From Nitrospira defluvii (lineage in GTDB: Bacteria; Nitrospirota; Nitrospiria; Nitrospirales; Nitrospiraceae): a stretch of 5,781 nt of DNA. The stretch spans positions 1 through 5,781 of the forward strand of contig JACQHN010000263.1 in the NCBI GenBank assembly GCA_016199015.1, given 5' to 3'. A program made the translations under genes and the position numbers. The notes under the pieces are model-generated. The model was not told where the DNA came from and ran no database searches. It worked only from the letters and a program-made list of their open reading frames with translations. Below are positions 1-5,781 of the stretch, one piece after another (the stretch's first letter is position 1; each line of letters opens with the position of its first letter).

Positions 1-1748
1 TCTAACGCCAGCGCACTCAGGACAGTATCGCCGATTCCACCATGGGCGTAATGATCCTCGACAGTCAAGAAGCGCCCACCGGTCGCCCGCGCACAGTCGA
101 GGAGCGTCGCCCGATCCACCGGCACGATGCTGTACAGGTCCACAACGCGCGTCGCAATCCCGGCGGCCTTCAACTGATCGTGCGCCTTCAATGCCTCGAA
201 CAGGGTGACGCCGGCGGCGACGATCGTCAACTTATCGTCGGCGCTCTGCCGGACGACCTTGGACCCGCCGATGCGGAAGGTTTCGTCGGGACCATAAATA
301 ACCGGCGTCTTCGGACGGCCGGCGCGGAGATACACCATTCCCTTGTGGGCCGCGGCGACTTCGACCAATTTGTACATCGAGAGGGCATCCGAGGGATAGA
401 GCACCGTGATACCGGGCTGCGTCGACATCATGGCTAAATCTTCAAGCCCCATCTGTGACGGGCCGTCCTCACCGATGCTGACGCCGACATGGGTTCCCAC
501 CAGCTTGATGTTCGACTGGCTGATGGCCGCCATGCGAATGAAATCGTAGGCTCGGGTGAAGAAAGCGGCAAAGGTGGCGACAAAAGGAATTTTCCCGCAG
601 GCGGCGATACCGGCCGCGGCGCCCAGCATATTCTGCTCGGCGATAAAGTTTTCGAGGAACCGGTCGGGGAACCGTTTGCCGAATTTGTCGCTATAGGTGG
701 AGTTCTTCACGTCGGCATCGAGTGCGACCACGAGCGGGTTCGCCTCGCCGAGCGCCAGAAGCGCGACTCCGAAGGCTTCCCGAGCTGCGGCTGAGTCACC
801 GAGCTTGTAGGGCGGGGGCGCCATCGTTCCCTTGGAGGAGGCGGGGGCCTTACCCGCCGGAGGCAGTTTCATCTGAGGCTGCGCCGACGTGGGCTTCAGT
901 TGACGCGTCAATTCATCCAGGGCGTTCTGAGTCTCTTCCCCCTTCTTCAACGGTTTCCCATGCCATTCCGGATGATTTTCCATAGTGGAAATGCCGCGCC
1001 CCTTGAAGGTCTTCGCCAGTAGGACCGTCGGACGGCCTTTGGTCCGTCCCGCCTCGTCAAACGCCGCCACGAGCGCGCCGACATCATGGCCATCCACCAC
1101 AATGGCATGCCAGCCGAATCCAGCCCAACGGGCTCGATAGGCTTCCATATCGTGTTGCAGCATGGTGGGGTCGCTTTGTCCCAGTCGATTGACGTCGATG
1201 ATCGCACAGAGATTGTCCAAGCCGGCATGGCGAGCGACTTCAGCCGCTTCCCATACCGACCCTTCGGCGGATTCACCATCGCCCATCAATACGTAGGTGC
1301 GGTAGTCCGTCTTCTCGATCGACTTGGCATTGAACGCGAGACCAACTCCGGCCGGCAATCCCTGGCCCAACGACCCGGTGGCCATATCCACGAACGAGAG
1401 ACGGGGAGTCGGATGGCCTTCGAGATCGGAGGCAAGAGTACGAAGTTTCAACAGCTCCGACTTTGCAAACAGGCCGGCCTCCGCCCAGGCCGCATAGAGC
1501 AAGGGGGCCGCATGGCCTTTCGATAGGACAAATCGATCGCTGTTGGGCAACTTGGGATTCTTCGGGTCGTACCGCATCACCGAGAAAAACAATACGGCAA
1601 CGATGTCCGCAGCTGAGCAACAACTGGAGGGGTGACCGCTCCCGGCCTCGCTCGTCGCCTTGACACTCTCGATGCGAAGGTATGTGGCTTTATTGGCTAG
1701 GACAGTCAGAAGCTCAGGCGTAGCTGCAGTAGCGGTAGAGGAAGTCAT
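1..1748 (-). CDS. tkt: Transketolase, animal (TKT/TKTL)-like type, C-terminus cut by window edge
   Basis: Thiamine-diphosphate enzyme of the non-oxidative pentose phosphate pathway; it moves two-carbon ketol units between sugar phosphates in the cytoplasm. Reading the - strand from ATG 1748-1746 gives 582 uninterrupted codons to the left edge, so the gene is partial at its 3' end; animal transketolases are about 620 residues, so roughly 40 are probably missing. Visible motifs: GSGHPSS (36-42), SKGHA (76-80), TGSLGQGL (124-131), the ThDP/metal motif GDGE (156-159) followed by Asn187 in DVNRLGQSDP, WHGKP (262-266), a Pro/Ala/Lys-rich interdomain linker (about 284-316), AEQNM with catalytic Glu371, GVSIGEDGPSQMGLEDLAM (422-440), and VEDHYAHGGIGD (563-574). 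The start is supported by GAAAGGA at 1755-1761 (- strand), six bases before the ATG. The wording of the motifs (NRLGQ, FAAFFTRA, GVSIGEDGPSQM) follows mammalian transketolase more closely than the longer E. coli/yeast type. It is transcribed divergently from the pyr operon. Confidence 0.95.
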   Translation of the reverse strand, partial: MTSSTATAATPELLTVLANKATYLRIESVKATSEAGSGHPSSCCSAADIVAVLFFSVMRYDPKNPKLPNSDRFVLSKGHAAPLLYAAWAEAGLFAKSELLKLRTLASDLEGHPTPRLSFVDMATGSLGQGLPAGVGLAFNAKSIEKTDYRTYVLMGDGESAEGSVWEAAEVARHAGLDNLCAIIDVNRLGQSDPTMLQHDMEAYRARWAGFGWHAIVVDGHDVGALVAAFDEAGRTKGRPTVLLAKTFKGRGISTMENHPEWHGKPLKKGEETQNALDELTRQLKPTSAQPQMKLPPAGKAPASSKGTMAPPPYKLGDSAAAREAFGVALLALGEANPLVVALDADVKNSTYSDKFGKRFPDRFLENFIAEQNMLGAAAGIAACGKIPFVATFAAFFTRAYDFIRMAAISQSNIKLVGTHVGVSIGEDGPSQMGLEDLAMMSTQPGITVLYPSDALSMYKLVEVAAAHKGMVYLRAGRPKTPVIYGPDETFRIGGSKVVRQSADDKLTIVAAGVTLFEALKAHDQLKAAGIATRVVDLYSIVPVDRATLLDCARATGGRFLTVEDHYAHGGIGDTVLSALAL

Positions 1749-1817
1749 GCGCGATCCTTTCACGGTCGGAACTGATGATTTGGATGACGAGAGGACAGAC
1801 TGGCTCTCAATGGCACG

Positions 1818-1846
1818 AAGCTAACAAATGGCATGCAGGGAGTCAA
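1818..1846 (-). promoter_or_regulatory. Putative sigma70-type promoter for the transketolase gene
   Basis: On the - strand, TTGACT (1846-1841) is followed by a 17-base spacer and TAGCTT (1823-1818). The -35 matches consensus at 5 of 6 bases. The -10 matches at three, including the leading TA and final T. Transcription would start near 1811, giving a 5' leader of about 60 bases before ATG 1748. This is the best-spaced candidate I found in the gap, but the -10 is weak and no experimental support exists. Confidence 0.42.
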
Positions 1847-1890
1847 TGAAGGGCTGCACCAGACTTACTCGCTGTGCCATCCCTCGATTC

Positions 1891-1919
1891 TTGACACGGT
1901 AGGGGCAACTCGTTAAGAT
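1891..1919 (+). promoter_or_regulatory. Sigma70-type promoter of the pyr operon
   Basis: A perfect -35 hexamer TTGACA (1891-1896), a 17-base spacer (1897-1913) and a -10 hexamer TAAGAT (1914-1919) form a good housekeeping promoter. The predicted transcription start, about seven bases past the -10, falls near 1925-1927. That is exactly where the PyrR-binding hairpin begins, so nearly the whole leader RNA is regulatory structure. The location upstream of a recognisable attenuator raises confidence. Confidence 0.8.
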
Positions 1920-1926
1920 CTCATCG

Positions 1927-2622
<696 letters not shown>

Positions 2623-2636
2623 CCGGAGACCATGTC

Positions 2637-3560
2637 GTGGGGCTCAAGCGGAAAGACCTGCTCACCTTGACCGTCCTGTCGGCGGACGACATCATGTTGA
2701 TCCTCGACACAGCGGATTCCTTCAAAGAGGTTTCCGGGCGAGAAATCAAGAAGGTGCCGGCCTTGCGGGGCAAGACGGTGGTGAACCTCTTTTTTGAGCC
2801 CAGCACCAGAACGAGGACCTCGTTTGAGTTGGCCGCCAAACGATTGAGCGCCGATGTCATCAATTTTTCTCCCTCGTCCAGCAGTGTCGTGAAGGGCGAA
2901 ACCCTCTTGGACACGGCCCGCAATATCGAAGCCATGCAAGCAGACATCATCGTGCTGCGACATTCCTCAGCCGGCGCGGCGGAGACCCTCGCGCGAGGCG
3001 TCAAGTCGTCCGTCATCAATGCTGGTGACGGCTGGCATGAACACCCCACACAGGCCTTGCTGGACCTGTATACCATCCGCGGCCGGGGGATGGGTTTCGC
3101 CGGGCTCCGCGTGGCGATTGTCGGCGACGTGGCGCATAGCCGCGTCGCCCGTTCAAATATTTTCGCCCTCACGAAACTCGGAGCGGAGGTGCGGGTCGTC
3201 GGGCCTCCGACCATGATGCCCTTGCATATCGACCAGCTTGGCGTGCGGGTGTACCACAACCTGGACGAAGCCCTTCGGGGCGTCCATGTGATCATGATGT
3301 TGCGGCTGCAACTTGAGCGACAGGGCCGTGCCCTGTTCCCAACGATCCGTGAATATGCGCGAGAGTTTGGATTGACCAGCGAGCGGGTCAAACTCGCCGA
3401 GCCCGGCGCGATCGTGATGCATCCCGGCCCCATTAATCGAGGTGTTGAAATTGCGCCGGATGTGGCGGACAGTCTCTCGTCCGTCATTCTTGATCAGGTG
3501 GCCAACGGCGTGGCGGTGCGCATGGGCATTCTCTATCTCATGTCCGGATCGGGGACATAG
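2637..3560 (+). CDS. pyrB: Aspartate carbamoyltransferase catalytic subunit
   Basis: Catalyses carbamoyl phosphate plus L-aspartate to N-carbamoyl-L-aspartate plus phosphate, the first committed pyrimidine step. The 307 residues fit the family (about 300-310). The carbamoyl-phosphate site STRTR is at 56-60 within [13 protein letters not shown]; Lys86 lies in SSSVVKGET (the mobile-loop lysine); Arg108 is in [15 protein letters not shown] spans 136-144; [11 protein letters not shown] (163-173) supplies Arg169; MLRLQLER (221-228) and [11 protein letters not shown] (262-272) complete the aspartate-side motifs. The start is GTG 2637, eight bases after GGAG (2625-2628). ATG 2632 is out of frame, and the next in-frame ATG would remove the conserved [12 protein letters not shown]. 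No regulatory subunit pyrI appears in the window. Together with a complete PyrC next door this is compatible with an Aquifex-like PyrB-PyrC assembly, which is inference only. Confidence 0.97.
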   Translation: MGLKRKDLLTLTVLSADDIMLILDTADSFKEVSGREIKKVPALRGKTVVNLFFEPSTRTRTSFELAAKRLSADVINFSPSSSSVVKGETLLDTARNIEAMQADIIVLRHSSAGAAETLARGVKSSVINAGDGWHEHPTQALLDLYTIRGRGMGFAGLRVAIVGDVAHSRVARSNIFALTKLGAEVRVVGPPTMMPLHIDQLGVRVYHNLDEALRGVHVIMMLRLQLERQGRALFPTIREYAREFGLTSERVKLAEPGAIVMHPGPINRGVEIAPDVADSLSSVILDQVANGVAVRMGILYLMSGSGT

Positions 3561-3569
3561 AAGACGCAC

Positions 3570-3659
3570 AAGTAAAAATGAAAAAGGCAAAAGGAAAAAT
3601 GGTGAGTTCGAAAAGTTGATAGTGCCCAGATCGCACTTTTTACTTTCACCTTTTAACTT
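3570..3659 (+). repeat. AT-rich purine/pyrimidine imperfect inverted repeat between pyrB and pyrC
   Basis: The 110-base pyrB-pyrC gap is strikingly richer in A/T than its neighbours. Its left half is nearly all A and G, and the right half is C/T rich. The halves pair imperfectly: AAGT (3570-3573) with ACTT (3656-3659), AAAA (3574-3577) with TTTT (3651-3654), TGAAA (3579-3583) with TTTCA (3644-3648), and AAAAG (3589-3593) with CTTTT (3636-3640). No T-tract follows a tight GC stem, so it is not a convincing terminator. It looks like an inserted low-complexity or miniature repeat. Whether copies exist elsewhere in the genome cannot be seen here. Confidence 0.55.
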
Positions 3660-3660
3660 T

Positions 3661-3665
3661 GGGAG
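3661..3665 (+). promoter_or_regulatory. Ribosome binding site that decides the pyrC start
   Basis: GGGAG is five bases before GTG 3671. The in-frame TTG 3659 lies upstream of this site and GTG 3665 overlaps it, so GTG 3671 is the best start. It is located directly after the AT-rich inverted repeat. Confidence 0.65.
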
Positions 3666-3670
3666 TGCGC

Positions 3671-4966
3671 GTGGCCATATTGATTCAAGGCGGGCATGTG
3701 ATTGACCCCGGACGGTTCAATGGCGTCGCGGATGTTTTGATCCAGAACGGGAAAGTTTTAGCGGTAGGACCGACGCTCGCTGCGCCGGCCGGCGCGACAG
3801 TGATTCGAGCGGCCGGCCAGTTGGTCGTGCCTGGCTTCGTCGATCTCCACGTGCATTTTCGCGAGCCGGGATTTGAGTACAAAGAAACGATTCAGTCAGG
3901 GACGGCAGCAGCGGTCGCGGGCGGCTTCACCTCCGTCTGCGCCATGCCCAATACCAATCCCGTGAACGACAATCAATCCATTACCGAATTTATGATTGAG
4001 CGGGCACGGGCCGCCGGCAATGCCCATCTGTATCCGATCGGCGCCATCACCAAAGGGTCAGAAGGGAAGGAACTGGCGGAAATCGGTGACCTGCGCCGTG
4101 CCGGGTGTGTCGCGATTTCCGACGACGGGAAACCGGTTATGAATAGTCTCGTGATGCGGCGGGCCATGGAATATGCGCGCGCCTTCGATGTGCCGATCGT
4201 CGATCATTGCGAAGATTTGCACCTCTCCGAGGGCGGTTGCATGAATGAAGGATTGGTATCGACTGAGCTCGGCCTGCCCGGAATTCCCTCGGCGGCGGAG
4301 GATGTGATGGTGGCGCGCAACGTCTCCCTCGCGGAACTCACCGGAGCCCGGCTGCATCTCGCCCACATCAGCACCGCCGGGTCCGTGCGAATGGTGCGGG
4401 AAGCAAAGTCACGCGGTCTCAAGGTCACGGCTGAAGCCTGTCCGCACCACTTCACCCTCACCGAAGAACTCACGCGCGGATACAATACGCACGCAAAAAT
4501 GAATCCTCCACTGAGGACCTGGCAAGACGTGCAGGCGATTAAAGAAGGGCTTCGTGACGGGACCATCGATGTCATTGCGACAGATCATGCCCCGCATGCG
4601 ACACAGGAAAAACAGCAGGAGTTTACCGAGGCGCCGTTCGGGATTGTCGGGTTGGAAACAGCCTTGTCGCTGACGATGGCGCTGGTCGAGGAAGGTGTGC
4701 TCACCATCGAGGCGGCAGTGGACAAACTCGCCACGGCCCCGGCGAAGGCCTTTAGCCTCAATGCGGGAACCTTGGCGGTCGGCGCTCCGGCCGACGTGGC
4801 CATTGTCGATCCACAGATGCAGTGGGAAGTGGATCCCTCACGGTTTCGCTCCAAGAGTCGTAATACGCCGTTCGCCGGCTGGAAGGTGAAGGGGCGGGTG
4901 ACGACCACCATCGTCTCCGGCCGGGTGGTCTTTGAGCTTGAACGCCCCGAGCGACAGGGCTCGTAG
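3671..4966 (+). CDS. pyrC: Dihydroorotase, class I (PyrC)
   Basis: Zinc amidohydrolase that cyclises N-carbamoyl-L-aspartate to dihydroorotate, the third pyrimidine step. 431 residues from GTG 3671, typical for class I enzymes (about 420-430). An N-terminal beta segment (ILIQGGHVIDP, 3-13) is followed by the TIM-barrel. Metal ligands appear intact: His60 and His62 in LHVHFREPG, Asp151/Asp152 in ISDDG, His179 in VDHCED, His232 in LAHIST, and Asp305 in ATDHAPH; Asn278 is in MNPPLR. The spacing closely parallels Aquifex aeolicus dihydroorotase. The C-terminal amidohydrolase segment (GAPADVAIVDP, 371-381, and NTPFAGWKVKGRV, 398-410) is present. With all ligands kept, this is likely an active enzyme rather than the inactive PyrC' of some ATCases. 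It follows pyrB after 110 bases containing an AT-rich repeat. Confidence 0.97.
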   Translation: MAILIQGGHVIDPGRFNGVADVLIQNGKVLAVGPTLAAPAGATVIRAAGQLVVPGFVDLHVHFREPGFEYKETIQSGTAAAVAGGFTSVCAMPNTNPVNDNQSITEFMIERARAAGNAHLYPIGAITKGSEGKELAEIGDLRRAGCVAISDDGKPVMNSLVMRRAMEYARAFDVPIVDHCEDLHLSEGGCMNEGLVSTELGLPGIPSAAEDVMVARNVSLAELTGARLHLAHISTAGSVRMVREAKSRGLKVTAEACPHHFTLTEELTRGYNTHAKMNPPLRTWQDVQAIKEGLRDGTIDVIATDHAPHATQEKQQEFTEAPFGIVGLETALSLTMALVEEGVLTIEAAVDKLATAPAKAFSLNAGTLAVGAPADVAIVDPQMQWEVDPSRFRSKSRNTPFAGWKVKGRVTTTIVSGRVVFELERPERQGS

Positions 4967-5033
4967 GCTGTTATGTTCGATCGCTATGAAAACCGCATGG
5001 TCCATAGTCTTTAATCATGCGAGCACAGGTCGA

Positions 5034-5155
5034 AGGATGTTCAAAAAGGCCGTTCAGCGCGGCCGCAGCGAGCGAGGAGGCGACGCGTACTTTTTTCCGT
5101 ACGTGGAGCCTCGGAGCGACGCGAGAACAAAGCTGGCGGACGTTTTCAACATCCT
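5034..5155 (+). repeat. Long palindromic intergenic element (MITE/REP-like)
   Basis: Outer arms 5034-5058 and 5132-5155 are imperfect inverted repeats: AGGATGTT pairs with AACATCCT, then AAAA with TTTT, CCG with CGG, and CAGC with GCTG, about 21 pairs in all. The centre is a perfect CGTAC (5086-5090) / GTACG (5099-5103) hairpin with loop TTTTTTCC. The stretches between (GCGAGCGAGG and CCTCGGAGCGACGCG) are also partly complementary, so the whole 122 bases can fold as one long hairpin. It has no protein-coding logic of its own, although a frame stays open through it on both strands. I recall very similar intergenic units in Nitrospira-type genomes, but have not searched. No clear target-site duplication is seen. 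Confidence 0.75.
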
Positions 5156-5158
5156 GTT

Positions 5159-5163
5159 AGGGG
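5159..5163 (+). promoter_or_regulatory. Ribosome binding site supporting the TTG start of the membrane-protein gene
   Basis: AGGGG lies eight bases before TTG 5172 and only four bases after the palindromic element ends. It supports starting the protein just before its first membrane helix instead of inside the repeat. Confidence 0.5.
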
Positions 5164-5171
5164 CAGAAATT

Positions 5172-5675
5172 TTGCGCCAAGGACTGATCGCCTGTCTCAC
5201 CTGTGAGCTGCTCGCCCTGGCCATCTGGATCGGCGGCTTAATAGTGTTGGTCGCAGCCGTGATCCCCGCAGTGTTCAACACGTTCGGAGGACAGGATTCG
5301 GGCGGCTTCTTTCTGACACGTGCCTTCGACGGGTATAATCGGTTAGTCCTCGGCGCCGCGACGGTGTTGACCTTGGGGATCCTGTGGCGGGCCTGGCTGG
5401 TCCAACAAGGGACGGCAGACAGTGCGATTTCACGAACCGAATGGCTCCTGCTTGGGGGGATGCTCCTCACCGCCGGGGTGATCACGTTTGTACTGCATCC
5501 CCAAGCCGCGGCCCTTCAAGCTCAGGCCTTTGCCTCAAAAGGGGAGGCGGCGCGAAAGGCGGCCTTCGAAGCGTTTTTTCAGATGCACAAACCCGTGCGG
5601 GTTCTTTATATCGTGAATGTGGGGCTCGGGATCGCGCTGCTGACCGTGCGCGTACGATCGTGGATCCCTCGGTAA
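5172..5675 (+). CDS. Small integral membrane protein, DUF4149/TMEM205-like
   Basis: 167 residues from TTG 5172. Four hydrophobic segments are visible: about 5-35 (a long one with AIWIGGLIVLVAAVIPAVF), 56-76, 91-108 (WLLLGGMLLTAGVITFVL) and 143-160 (VLYIVNVGLGIALLTVRV). Between helices 3 and 4 is an Ala/Gln/Lys-rich stretch followed by FEAFFQMHKPVR (132-143). The IPAVF...GGFF..AFDGYN pattern and the F..MH....L...N ending resemble the DUF4149/TMEM205 family, whose biochemical role is not established; this assignment is from memory of the pattern. The same frame stays open back to 4932, but those 80 extra codons overlap the end of pyrC and run through the palindromic element, so I reject them. 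The gene is part of the + strand operon and its stop codon TAA (5673-5675) lies inside the carA ribosome binding site. No catalytic function can be stated. Confidence 0.7.
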   Translation: MRQGLIACLTCELLALAIWIGGLIVLVAAVIPAVFNTFGGQDSGGFFLTRAFDGYNRLVLGAATVLTLGILWRAWLVQQGTADSAISRTEWLLLGGMLLTAGVITFVLHPQAAALQAQAFASKGEAARKAAFEAFFQMHKPVRVLYIVNVGLGIALLTVRVRSWIPR

Positions 5676-5679
5676 GGAG
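5673..5679 (+). promoter_or_regulatory. Ribosome binding site of carA, overlapping the upstream stop codon
   Basis: TAAGGAG is a perfect Shine-Dalgarno five bases before GTG 5685. Its first three bases are the stop codon of the membrane-protein gene, which suggests translational coupling and a shared transcript. Confidence 0.8.
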
Positions 5680-5684
5680 TGATA

Positions 5685-5781
5685 GTGAAGAAAGCGATTC
5701 TTGCGCTCGCCGATGGAACCTGGTTCGAAGGGCGGGCATTGGGGGCAGAAGGCGAGACCGGCGGCGAAGTCGTGTTCAACA
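5685..5781 (+). CDS. carA: Carbamoyl-phosphate synthase small subunit, N-terminal fragment cut by window edge
   Basis: Only the first 32 codons are inside the window. They read [19 protein letters not shown] (2-20) and then [12 protein letters not shown] (21-32), the characteristic start of the glutamine-hydrolysing small subunit (compare the usual LeuEDGTxFxGxxxGAxGExxGEVVFNT pattern). The subunit supplies ammonia from glutamine to CarB for carbamoyl phosphate, the substrate of PyrB. GTG 5685 is chosen because of the TAAGGAG five bases upstream. The glutaminase domain with its catalytic Cys is outside the window, so activity cannot be judged. Its place after pyrB and pyrC fits a pyrimidine operon; carB is expected downstream. 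Confidence 0.93.
   Translation, partial: MKKAILALADGTWFEGRALGAEGETGGEVVFN

Noticed and set aside
42..1663. Several + strand open frames (for example 42-437, 489-794, 1086-1526) opposite the transketolase
   Set aside because: They are antisense to a continuous 582-codon transketolase frame, have Arg/Gly/His-rich low-quality translations and no recognisable motifs.
3570..3660. AT-rich hairpin as an intrinsic terminator ending the pyrB transcript
   Set aside because: The stem is A-T rich with mismatches and a long loop, and no U-tract follows a stable GC stem; pyrC directly downstream has no obvious promoter of its own.
3659..3670. TTG 3659 or GTG 3665 as the pyrC start
   Set aside because: They lie upstream of or overlapping the GGGAG at 3661-3665, which is correctly spaced only for GTG 3671.
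4204..4911. Long - strand open frames opposite pyrC
   Set aside because: Antisense to strongly conserved dihydroorotase sequence; no motifs and no supporting ribosome binding sites were recognised.
5054..5485. A 143-codon - strand frame through the palindromic element and the membrane-protein gene
   Set aside because: It is half repeat and half antisense of a hydrophobic protein. Similar frames through such repeats are commonly mis-annotated as hypothetical proteins.

Overview
The window holds most of a de novo pyrimidine (UMP) biosynthesis operon on the + strand, with a divergently transcribed transketolase gene on the - strand. GC content is fairly high (roughly 58-60% by eye). The organism looks like a bacterium outside the usual Firmicutes models. 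A Nitrospira-like (Nitrospirota) source is my best guess, because the palindromic element at 5034-5155 resembles intergenic repeats I remember from such genomes. That is recall, not a search result, so the taxon is only moderately supported.

Layout. Positions 1-1748 (- strand) are the first 582 codons of a transketolase whose C-terminus lies beyond the left edge. Positions 1749-1890 are a divergent promoter region. Positions 1891-2061 carry the pyr promoter and a complete-looking PyrR attenuator: a sigma70-type promoter with 17-bp spacing, a PyrR-binding hairpin that begins almost at the predicted transcription start, an alternative antiterminator pairing, and an intrinsic terminator with seven Ts. 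A 31-codon open frame with a perfect Shine-Dalgarno runs through the attenuator and ends in an ATGA overlap with pyrR. The genes that follow are pyrR (2062-2622), pyrB (2637-3560), pyrC (3671-4966), a small four-helix membrane protein of DUF4149/TMEM205-like type (5172-5675), and the start of carA (5685 to the right edge).

Two non-coding insertions interrupt the otherwise compact operon: an AT-rich purine/pyrimidine imperfect hairpin between pyrB and pyrC, and a GC-rich palindromic element of about 122 bp between pyrC and the membrane-protein gene. The second one creates a false 80-codon N-terminal extension in the membrane-protein frame.

How the genes work together. CarA (with CarB, presumably downstream) makes carbamoyl phosphate, PyrB condenses it with aspartate, and PyrC closes the ring to dihydroorotate. 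PyrR senses UMP/PRPP status and binds the leader RNA to cause early termination. Transketolase interconverts pentose phosphates and so can influence ribose-5-phosphate and PRPP supply, but a regulatory link to the operon is only inferred from the divergent arrangement. All protein identities come from reading conserved motifs, not from database searches.
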